From the NCBI GenBank assembly GCA_903953145.1, contig CAJBIL010000012.1:1-11903 (forward strand): 11,903 nucleotides of DNA, written 5' to 3'. Position 1 is the stretch's first letter. Each line of letters starts with the position of its first letter. Shown in pieces: positions 1-6,738 of the stretch. Source of the stretch: an uncultured beta proteobacterium. Lineage in GTDB: Bacteria > Pseudomonadota > Gammaproteobacteria > Burkholderiales > Rhodocyclaceae. The notes beneath the pieces are model-generated. The model searched no databases and had not been told where the DNA came from. It worked only from the letters and a program-made list of their open reading frames with translations. Both the position numbers and the translations under genes were made by a program.

Positions 1-1
1 C

Positions 2-685
2 ACCCAGTTTGCCAACGATGTGCAGCGCAGGGACTTCCATCTATGGCAGATTCGCTCCGGGCTGTATGGCCTTGGCGCCGTTGTCTCGCTCGCCTGCCTG
101 CTGTTTGCTGGCAAGCAGACTTTCGAGGCTTACAGCATTACTCAGGAAACGGACGCACTCAAAGCTGAGGCCAGTATTTCCCGTCAGCGTTACAACGACA
201 TCGTCAAAACATTCCCGCCGATCCCCACCAATAACGATACCCTGCGTCGCGTCATCAACCGTTACGCCGACCTGGAAAAGAAAAACACCAGCCCGGAAGG
301 CTTGTATCAGGAAATCAGCAGGGCGCTGCAAAGTGCCGCATCGGTTGATCTGGAGAGTATCGACTGGAAGGTCGGCAGCGCCGCCGCGCTACCCGGCGCG
401 GGCGCGAATCCGCTCCCCGGTGCCGCACAGATTGATGAAGATAGCGAAGCAGCCATCATTCGTGGAACAATTCGACTCGGCGCAAATGCAAACGCAAGAC
501 AGTTACTAGCCCTTTATAACCAGCTGGTTACAGCTCTAAAAGCCAATCCGAAACTACAAGTCAAAGAACTGCAAAGACCCATCGATACTGAATCGGGGAA
601 ATCGCTAAAAATCGGCGACACCACGATGGAAGATGACAAACCGCGCACTTTCAGCCTGCAAATCAGCCGAAAGATCAGATCATGA
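2..685 (+). CDS. PilN/MshI-like pilus assembly protein, C-terminal part (5' truncated by window)
   Basis: The frame is open from the first bases (T-Q-F-A-N-D before the GTG at 20), so this is very probably the C-terminal portion of a longer protein whose start lies outside the window. Residues are numbered from that GTG. A short basic cytoplasmic segment (RRDFHLWQIRSG) is followed by one transmembrane helix at about 13-31, a charged, probably coiled-coil stretch at about 35-60, and then a roughly 160-residue mixed domain. This bitopic layout is that of PilN (MshI2 in MSHA systems), which sits in the inner membrane and links the cytoplasmic PilM/MshI actin-like protein to PilO. Its stop overlaps the start of a PilO-like gene by ATGA, which supports the assignment. 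I assign it by topology and gene order, not by a diagnostic motif. A fused upstream domain cannot be judged here. Confidence 0.6.
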   Translation, partial: TQFANDVQRRDFHLWQIRSGLYGLGAVVSLACLLFAGKQTFEAYSITQETDALKAEASISRQRYNDIVKTFPPIPTNNDTLRRVINRYADLEKKNTSPEGLYQEISRALQSAASVDLESIDWKVGSAAALPGAGANPLPGAAQIDEDSEAAIIRGTIRLGANANARQLLALYNQLVTALKANPKLQVKELQRPIDTESGKSLKIGDTTMEDDKPRTFSLQISRKIRS

Positions 686-1284
686 AATTCGGCAAGGCGG
701 ACTTCCAGAAAACTCAGATCAGCATTGCAGCAGCCGTCCTCATGTGCGCGGCCGGGGCGGCCGCCGTTGTCGTCGCAATGGAACGTACAAAAACCGCAAA
801 AATCGCCCAGACAGCAATCAGCAAAGACCGTAATGAATTTGAGAGCAAACTCAATCAGGTACGTAACGAAGAAAATGAGATCAAACAAAAATCCCAGCAA
901 TTCAACAACCTCGAAGTGCGCGGCGTCATTGGCGAAGAACAGCGCCTGGACTGGGTCGAGTTAGTCAAGGATATCCGCGACAAACGCCGCCTGACCGATC
1001 TCCAGTATGAAATATCGCCACAACGCCCGCTTGACGCCAACCAGGGCAGCGGCCTGAACTTCTACGCCAGCGCGATGAAACTCCAGGTCAAACTGCTGCA
1101 CGAAGAAGACCTGACCAGACTGCTGGATGACCTGCGCAGCCAGGCCAAAGCACTGATCCTGGTCAAAAGTTGCAACGTATCCCGTCTGCCGCGTGTTGCC
1201 GGAGAACGCAGCGCCAGCCCCGCCCACCTCCAGGCCGACTGCCTGATTGACTGGATAACGCTTCGGGAAGCCGTGCCGAAATGA
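682..1284 (+). CDS. PilO/MshJ-like inner-membrane pilus assembly protein
   Basis: This is a 200-residue bitopic protein. It has a short cytoplasmic N-terminus, a transmembrane helix at about 13-32, a charged coiled coil at about 45-75 (NEFESKLNQVRNEENEIKQK), and a periplasmic domain at about 80-195. This is the build of PilO/MshJ, which dimerises with PilN through ferredoxin-like periplasmic folds and helps align the pilus machine in the envelope. A conserved-looking block, GVIGEEQRLDWVE at 81-93, continues into the Y-E-I-S-P-Q-R-P-L segment at 109-117, and two cysteines (164, 187) sit in the periplasmic domain. The start is set by an ATGA overlap with the preceding gene, and the end overlaps the next gene the same way, implying translational coupling. 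The general role is inferred from topology and neighbours. The exact family (PilO or an uncharacterised analogue) is uncertain. Confidence 0.6.
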   Translation: MKFGKADFQKTQISIAAAVLMCAAGAAAVVVAMERTKTAKIAQTAISKDRNEFESKLNQVRNEENEIKQKSQQFNNLEVRGVIGEEQRLDWVELVKDIRDKRRLTDLQYEISPQRPLDANQGSGLNFYASAMKLQVKLLHEEDLTRLLDDLRSQAKALILVKSCNVSRLPRVAGERSASPAHLQADCLIDWITLREAVPK

Positions 1285-1748
1285 CAACGCAAGCATCCCA
1301 GCGTACTTGCAAAGTACAGAGTCTGTTGCTGCTCTTGCTGACGATCACCCTGACACCCGCTGCCAGCGCAGAGGAAACCCTCGGTCGCCTGTTCTTCACA
1401 CCGGAGCGCCGGCAAGTACTCGACCGCCAACGGCAACTGAACATCCGCGAAAACCAGCAGATCAACGAAGACCCGACACTCACCATCAATGGCGTCGTAA
1501 CACGCAGCAGCGGCAAGCGCACCAGCTGGATCAACGGCGCGCCACAGAATGAACGCGAAACGCCGGGCGGCCTCTCGATCACCCCGCAAGGCAAAGACCC
1601 CGGTAAAGTGCTTATCCAGGCAGGTGATTTACCCGCTGCAAACGCGCGCGTCGGCGAAACAGTGAACCGCAACAGCGGAGAAGCCAGGAACCTGCTGAAC
1701 GATGGTTCGATCACCCTGAACCGCCCGCGTAGCAATAGCGGAAAGTGA
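1281..1748 (+). CDS. Small secreted PilP/MshK-like pilus assembly protein
   Basis: This 155-residue protein has an N-terminal signal peptide: a basic n-region, a leucine-rich core at about 14-20, and a likely signal peptidase I site after ASA at 28-30. It lacks a lipobox, unlike classical PilP lipoproteins. The mature part has two recognisable blocks: LGRLFFTPERRQVLDRQR at 34-51, and a beta-rich segment at 67-86 (LTINGVV, then SSGK, then WING). The latter resembles the short beta domain (L-x-G-V-V...W-I-N-G) of PilP/GspC/MshK-like adaptors that connect the inner-membrane complex to the secretin. The C-terminus is polar and probably disordered. Its start overlaps the PilO-like stop by ATGA, and a PilN-PilO-PilP order is usual for these operons. 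The assignment is inferred from that order plus the beta segment. No secretin gene is in view. Confidence 0.5.
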   Translation: MTTQASQRTCKVQSLLLLLLTITLTPAASAEETLGRLFFTPERRQVLDRQRQLNIRENQQINEDPTLTINGVVTRSSGKRTSWINGAPQNERETPGGLSITPQGKDPGKVLIQAGDLPAANARVGETVNRNSGEARNLLNDGSITLNRPRSNSGK

Positions 1749-1755
1749 AGCGGCT

Positions 1756-3801
1756 ATGCAGCAAACAATCAATAAACGCACTCAAGGCGGTGCAGCGCTC
1801 CTGATCTTTGCGCTGATCGTCACCATCGGCTTACTCGGCGCCTTCTTTGGCAAACTGAACTCCACATCGCAATCAGCTGAACGCGGCCAAATCAGCAGCG
1901 CATCACTGGCTCAGGCCAAAGAAGCATTGATTGGCTACGCGACAACGTACCGTGACACAAATCCTAATCAGGTTTTCGGCTTCATGCCCTGCCCTGACAC
2001 CAACGGGGACGGTGATGCTGAAGCCACTTGCGGCGCAACTGACGTAAGCGTTATCGGACGTTTGCCATGGAAAACTCTGGGGCTACCGCCATTACGTGAC
2101 GGCGCAGGCGAATGTCTGTGGTACGCCGTATCTGGCAGCGTAAAAAACAGCCCAAAAGCAGCAGTCCTCAACTGGGACTCACTCGGCCAGTTCATTATTC
2201 AGGATGCGAGCGGCACAGCACTGGCGAGCTCTGCTGCTAACGAACGCCCATTGGCCATCGTACTGGCTGCAAATGCACCTCTCGGCACGCAGTCTCGTAC
2301 CACTGCCAGCACATCGGAATGCGGGCTCAGTAACACGGCAGGCGACTACTTCGAAGGTATCGGCACCTTCAGTACCGGCAGCACCACGCTGAAACTGGCC
2401 AATGCGGACAGTGTTCGCACTCTTGTGAACAACGACCAGGGACGATGGATCACCAACAAGGAAATTTTTGACCGCATCAAAAAACGCAGTGATTTCAAGA
2501 CAGACATCGATAATTTGATTGATGACTTGCAAAACTACTTGAACAATCTGGCGACCGCCAGCCTGCCTGCTGCATCAGCGGGCAATAAAGGTATCGACAC
2601 GGTTATCACCAATTACACCACGGCGAATCCATCCCTGAGTACGCAAAAAAGCAACGTATTAACCCACTGGCGGGACAACCTACTCTACACAAAGCCAACA
2701 ACCACCGCGACAGTCAACAGCACTACAGGGTGTGTCGCGGTTCTTTTATTTGGTGGCGAACGGACATCAAGCCAAAGCCGGAGCAGCGCCGCCGAAAAAC
2801 TTGTAACAACCAATTACCTGGAAAGTGCAAATGCGACACTTTTTCCAGCGACCGGCACTTACACCGGGGCCACCAACTTTGTCGCCACAGCGACCAGCGC
2901 AGACATTGTTCGCTGCATCATCGGCATTCCTGTTCAGATTTCCTTCGCCAGCAATTTCGCTACCTTTGTGGCAACCGGCGTCGCTGTTAGTACGGACACA
3001 ACGACCGTCCCATCCACGCCCACCGTCAGTTTCGATGACAGTACAAGCTCCAGCACAGGCGGCTGCTTCTGGCAACCCACTCTCGTAACACTCGCCGGAA
3101 AGACGCTGCGCGCCTATTACGAATTTCAATTACGTACCGCAGACACCTTTGCATTAGGCAGTGGCAACGACAACGGGAATGGATTCACTTTCCAGATGGT
3201 GCGTGGCGACATCGGCGTCCCCAACATCTGTGGCACCGAAAATACGATGGGAGCACTTCGCCAGGACACGACTTGGGGGAGTTTCTCGTTTATTGTCGAA
3301 ACTGACGTTTACAGAAACTCAAGCACCAGCTCAAACGGCAACAGCGGCAGAGACCCGGCAGGCAACCACACGGCGATCATGACCAACGGCAATCTAAATC
3401 ACGATGCAACCTCTGGCGGGACGCCCGGCACTGCCTGCGATGGCACGAGCAATGGCTGTCTGCACTCGCCCCGCAATATGTTTGAAGAATCGCCCACACC
3501 ACTCAGCCACAAACAACGACTCGAAATAAAAACCGGCTGCAATTCAAGTTGCACAACTTGTGTGCCGGCAAACCATTTGGCGCCCAACAACTATGCCCAG
3601 ATTACGGTCTGGGTAGACTGCACCGACTGCAACGATGTGGCCGCCAACCTTGACCGTGTCGCAAAAATTCCTACGATTCAGCGCTGTACCGTTCTGAATT
3701 CAGAAATGGACTCAATTTACTTCGGCCTCACCGGCGGTTTTCGCTCCGGCACAGGCGACCAGGGTGTCACCTTCAAGAATTTCAATCTGCGTAGTGACTG
3801 A
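1756..3801 (+). CDS. PilX-like minor pilin with C-terminal L-type lectin-like domain
   Basis: This 681-residue protein starts with a type IV pilin/PilX-like hydrophobic N-terminus (GGAALLIFALIVTIGLLGAFFG, residues 11-32). The usual Glu at +5 is missing, as is common for PilX/GspK-type tip subunits. A helical spine follows with AKEALIGYA (54-62), a CPDTNGDGDA element (79-88), and W-K-T-L-G-L-P-P-L-R-D-G at 105-116 leading to LWYAVS (121-126). The C-terminal part (about 434-681) resembles an L-type lectin: a GFTFQMVRGD strand (476-485), then VETDVYRN (514-521) followed by DPAGNHTAIM (533-542). E515, D517, D533 and H538 lie where the Mn/Ca ligands of legume lectins sit. The last strands, IYFGLTGGF (654-662) and VTFKNFNL (671-678), match the usual lectin ending. 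Many cysteines suggest disulfides. I infer a pilus-tip adhesin that binds carbohydrate. It begins 7 bases after the preceding gene. The lectin assignment is from motifs only. Confidence 0.7.
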   Translation: MQQTINKRTQGGAALLIFALIVTIGLLGAFFGKLNSTSQSAERGQISSASLAQAKEALIGYATTYRDTNPNQVFGFMPCPDTNGDGDAEATCGATDVSVIGRLPWKTLGLPPLRDGAGECLWYAVSGSVKNSPKAAVLNWDSLGQFIIQDASGTALASSAANERPLAIVLAANAPLGTQSRTTASTSECGLSNTAGDYFEGIGTFSTGSTTLKLANADSVRTLVNNDQGRWITNKEIFDRIKKRSDFKTDIDNLIDDLQNYLNNLATASLPAASAGNKGIDTVITNYTTANPSLSTQKSNVLTHWRDNLLYTKPTTTATVNSTTGCVAVLLFGGERTSSQSRSSAAEKLVTTNYLESANATLFPATGTYTGATNFVATATSADIVRCIIGIPVQISFASNFATFVATGVAVSTDTTTVPSTPTVSFDDSTSSSTGGCFWQPTLVTLAGKTLRAYYEFQLRTADTFALGSGNDNGNGFTFQMVRGDIGVPNICGTENTMGALRQDTTWGSFSFIVETDVYRNSSTSSNGNSGRDPAGNHTAIMTNGNLNHDATSGGTPGTACDGTSNGCLHSPRNMFEESPTPLSHKQRLEIKTGCNSSCTTCVPANHLAPNNYAQITVWVDCTDCNDVAANLDRVAKIPTIQRCTVLNSEMDSIYFGLTGGFRSGTGDQGVTFKNFNLRSD

Positions 3802-3857
3802 CCAGTTGAATGCAAAACAATGCGCCAAAACTTGGTCGGCATGATTAAATTGAGGCC

Positions 3858-4766
3858 ATGAAGCCATCTAAAGCTATCCAGCAGCCCCAAAACGATATTT
3901 GTCGTGTCGCTGATGTCAATGAACACCAAACTCAAGCAGGATTTACGCTGGTTGAACTCGCCATCGTATTGATCATCGTCTCGCTATTGGTCGGTGGCAT
4001 GCTGATGACGCTCGACGCTCAGATTGATCAGCAAAAAGCAAAAGACACGCAAAAAATCCTGAGTGATGCGTCTGATGCCCTGATCGGCTATTCAGCCATC
4101 AATGGACGTCTGCCTTGCCCTGCATCATCAACCTCGAACGGCGTAGAAAGTTTTTGTACCAACACTGGCGCAACTTGCGGCGCAATCATCCTCCCCTCGA
4201 TCTCACCCCTCGTCACGCCGCCCGCTCACGGTCACTGCTCCAACCCTTATGATGGTTTTCTTCCAGGCGTCACTCTTGGACTCCCGGGTGTTGACACGAA
4301 TGGCTATGTGACCGATGGATGGGGCATTTCTTCCAACCGAGTTCGATACGCGGTGTACTCAACACTCAGCACAGCATCAGGTCAAATTAATGGCGTCGAT
4401 CACCCATTTACCGCAAGTAGCGGTATGAAAACAGCAACCATGGCCAGCATATCAGGCAGAACGCCATTGCTTTCAGTTTGTAATGCCGCTACCGGTATCA
4501 CCAATTCTGGCGCGGCAACTGCGTATTGCACAGCTGCTACTGCGCTAACAAACTCTGCTGTTGCAGTCATTTTTTCCCTTGGCAAAAATGCACCGACCGG
4601 CGGCACAGGTGCAGACGAGGCAGCTAACCTTAACGGGGACCCGGCATTCGTTAGCCATGCTTCCGTTATTTCAAGCGCTACCGGCGGCGAATTTGACGAC
4701 CTTGTCGTCTGGCTGTCTCCAGGGATGCTGTTCAATCGGATGATCGCTGCAGGCAGCCTACCTTGA
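3858..4766 (+). CDS. Type IV prepilin-like protein (class III signal peptide)
   Basis: This 302-residue prepilin has the prepilin-peptidase site QAG|FTLVEL, cleaved after Gly28. Phe29 becomes N-terminal and methylated, and Glu33 is the canonical +5 glutamate. The hydrophobic helix runs over about 29-51. The 28-residue leader is unusually long, but an in-frame TAA lies just upstream and no other start codon lies within the leader, so ATG 3858 is the only option. It is preceded by GAGG only 2 bases away. Residues 71-88 (DASDALIGYS, then GRLPCPAS) echo the AKEALIGYA and CPD segments of the preceding minor pilin, so the two are probably related. Cysteines at 87, 100, 107, 127, 208 and 224 could form disulfides. 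The end, FDDLVVWLSP then LFNRMIAAGSLP, resembles a recurrent C-terminal signature of betaproteobacterial prepilins. It is likely a major or large minor pilin assembled by the upstream machinery, and its end overlaps the convergent operon. Confidence 0.8.
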   Translation: MKPSKAIQQPQNDICRVADVNEHQTQAGFTLVELAIVLIIVSLLVGGMLMTLDAQIDQQKAKDTQKILSDASDALIGYSAINGRLPCPASSTSNGVESFCTNTGATCGAIILPSISPLVTPPAHGHCSNPYDGFLPGVTLGLPGVDTNGYVTDGWGISSNRVRYAVYSTLSTASGQINGVDHPFTASSGMKTATMASISGRTPLLSVCNAATGITNSGAATAYCTAATALTNSAVAVIFSLGKNAPTGGTGADEAANLNGDPAFVSHASVISSATGGEFDDLVVWLSPGMLFNRMIAAGSLP

Positions 4767-5390
4767 TCGCCCAAGCCGCCAAAGCCACGCAATACTGTTG
4801 AGCAACGCAAACACTGCATACCCCGCCACCATCGGATCAATCAGATAATCCCAGAGATTCCCGGACTCATACCAGCCTGCTGCCCACGCCAGCACCGCCA
4901 GACTGATCGAAAGGGTGACGAGCGGCATACGCAACGTCAACCCCGCTAACGCCACCACCAGCAATAAGCCAACAAACCACGGCTCGCCGTATCCCCAGCG
5001 ATAACTATCAAAAGGCGCAGCGCCCAGCGCTAACGGGTAGAGCATACAAGCGGCCAACACCAACACAAGAAAAGCGCCATTACTGCGTGACGCTGACATT
5101 GGCGGTAGAACAACCATTTGCCGCAGGGCCGCATAGCCGATGAGCACAAGGGTGGTGATACTCAAATCGCCAACCATGCCTCGCAAATACGCGCCGGCCG
5201 GCAAATCACCAAGAGGCAGGAAAAGCCCGAGCAAAACAAGGCCAGCAATGGCCGGCAATAGAAATAGCGACTCACGCGGCGAAGTCGATACATAACGCCA
5301 TCGACACAACCGCTGTAATCCGAGTGCGCATAACACGGCGGTCGCCAGCGCAATGCCCAGCAATCCGGTCAGATCAGTGAAGCCGGGCAT
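4758..5390 (-). CDS. Polytopic membrane protein of unknown function in glycan operon
   Basis: I do not recognise this family. The 210-residue protein is strongly hydrophobic, with six or seven predicted helices at about 8-26, 42-60, 75-90, 105-123, 137-151, 157-172 and 187-204. Short polar loops hold conserved-looking residues: F-D-S-Y-R-W-G-Y-G-E at 127-136 and WYESGNLWDYLIDP at 173-186. These aromatic and acidic loops could sit on one face of the membrane and handle a sugar or lipid headgroup, but that is speculation. Its start lies 17 bases inside the end of the sialidase-like gene, so it is the last gene of a five-gene coupled operon and probably acts with that protein or with the glycosyltransferases. 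Its stop overlaps the convergent prepilin gene by 9 bases. Confidence 0.7.
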   Translation of the reverse strand: MPGFTDLTGLLGIALATAVLCALGLQRLCRWRYVSTSPRESLFLLPAIAGLVLLGLFLPLGDLPAGAYLRGMVGDLSITTLVLIGYAALRQMVVLPPMSASRSNGAFLVLVLAACMLYPLALGAAPFDSYRWGYGEPWFVGLLLVVALAGLTLRMPLVTLSISLAVLAWAAGWYESGNLWDYLIDPMVAGYAVFALLNSIAWLWRLGRSR

Positions 5391-6738
5391 TGTCGTACGC
5401 CTTTGTTGAATTTCTCAACGTTGCTTTCAAGCGTGCCTCGATCCATGCATGCGAAAACTCAACGTGTTTGATGAAGCTGCGATTCCACGTATAGACAAGC
5501 TGAACATCGCCCCGCGCCGTCAGAATCAGATAAGGATAGGAAAACTCATAGTTGCAGCGCTGCTCAATGCACATGATTTTGCTCGACGCTGCGGCAAAGG
5601 CTTGCGCATTGGCAATGCTGGATTTTGCACCTTGCGCAGTTAAAGTCTCCTGTGCCAGTGCCTGAATGCCGACTGCGTAAGCCGCCGGATCAATCGGCTG
5701 CCCGCCCAGAGCCCGCTGATCTTCCAGCGTATGCAACAAACGCCAGGTCAAACCGCCATCATTGGAGGCGAGCAGCGATAGTGCATCGCGATTTGATTCG
5801 ATGTTATTAAGCACTGTCAGCAGTGTGCCGCCGGGCAGCGCAACACCCGCCACTGCGGCACTCGGGTTGGCCAGTTCGGTATTTGCCGGCGGCGCCCAGT
5901 GCTGGCCGGCGTCCTCGGTTGTTGTACCCATCACGCGGTTGAGCCCGCCCTCGCCGTGGCGCATCAGTACTTGTGCGCGGGCGACATCGCGAACCAAAAC
6001 GACCGGCTGCAAGGCTGACCGGCCATGCGTGAGACGCTGTTTATCGAGCACTGCTCCGCCCGTATCAAGGCGCAGCACCTCGGCAAACTTACCGATGAAC
6101 TCGTGATACACGGGCAGCCCGATGGTGCCGTCTGCGTAATGAAACGGCGCGCCTTTGACGAGGGTACTGATATTGAGAAACGGCGAGGTAATCAGCCGGC
6201 GCGGTGAACTCCAGCTCAGACCGTCGTCCCCCGAATCCATTGTTGTAATCGAACTGCCGGCCCAGCCACCGAGCGAAACAGTCACATAATAAAGGTGCAG
6301 CTTGCCATCCACCGACCGTTCGACGACTGGGTTGCCGAGCTTCTTGACGTAACGCCAGAGCGCGCGCTGCGTCGTCATCCGGTCGATCACCGTTGTTTCG
6401 GCACCCCACTGGCCCAAACGTGGATCAAAAACGGCACTGCGTATCTCGACATCCGACGCGCCCTCGCGGCTACCGGAAAACCAGAAGGCGCGCAATCGCC
6501 CATCGCGCAGTTCAACCAGAGATGGCGCATGACGGTGCGGGCCTCCGGCAGTGGATACGAAATACGTTCGCAGTGTTGGCGCAGCATCGGCTTGCCCGAC
6601 GTCGGCGGGGGGCAGGAAAGAAGCCGGAGCGGGACGATTGAACGACTTGAAGAAGCCACAAAAAAAAGCAATCAGGGTCAATACCAGCAAAGGCAACAAC
6701 CGGCGACTTGTTGCCCGACTCTTTGCCACTTGACTCAT
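5374..6738 (-). CDS. Membrane-anchored sialidase-like (BNR/Asp-box) protein
   Basis: This 454-residue protein has an N-terminal signal anchor (about 13-31), followed by a six-bladed-propeller type sequence of the BNR_2/sialidase family. Two clear Asp boxes (S-x-D-x-G-x-x-W) are SGDDGLSW at 169-176 and SNDGGLTW at 325-332. TTEDAGQHW at 273-281 is a degenerate third. The opening H-A-P-S-L-V-E-L-R-D-G (70-80), then FWFSGSREG (85-93), and the closing YPYLI...VQLVYTWNRSFIKHV (401-426) fit this family. Members are annotated as exo-alpha-sialidase-like but many are uncharacterised. I did not identify a full arginine triad and do not claim sialic acid as substrate. It is probably periplasmic, membrane-tethered and active on or binding a surface glycan. 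Its start overlaps the GT39 stop by ATGA, and its end overlaps the next gene by 17 bases. Confidence 0.75.
   Translation of the reverse strand: MSQVAKSRATSRRLLPLLVLTLIAFFCGFFKSFNRPAPASFLPPADVGQADAAPTLRTYFVSTAGGPHRHAPSLVELRDGRLRAFWFSGSREGASDVEIRSAVFDPRLGQWGAETTVIDRMTTQRALWRYVKKLGNPVVERSVDGKLHLYYVTVSLGGWAGSSITTMDSGDDGLSWSSPRRLITSPFLNISTLVKGAPFHYADGTIGLPVYHEFIGKFAEVLRLDTGGAVLDKQRLTHGRSALQPVVLVRDVARAQVLMRHGEGGLNRVMGTTTEDAGQHWAPPANTELANPSAAVAGVALPGGTLLTVLNNIESNRDALSLLASNDGGLTWRLLHTLEDQRALGGQPIDPAAYAVGIQALAQETLTAQGAKSSIANAQAFAAASSKIMCIEQRCNYEFSYPYLILTARGDVQLVYTWNRSFIKHVEFSHAWIEARLKATLRNSTKAYDNARLH

Noticed and set aside
9..509. 166-residue plus-strand reading frame at the left edge
   Set aside because: Out-of-frame shadow of the PilN-like gene. 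Its composition is low in hydrophobic structure and it has no domain.
3800..3837. Imperfect inverted repeat GACCAGTT / AACTTGGTC between the two pilin genes as a terminator
   Set aside because: The arms need a bulge, the loop is about 21 bases, and no T-tract follows.
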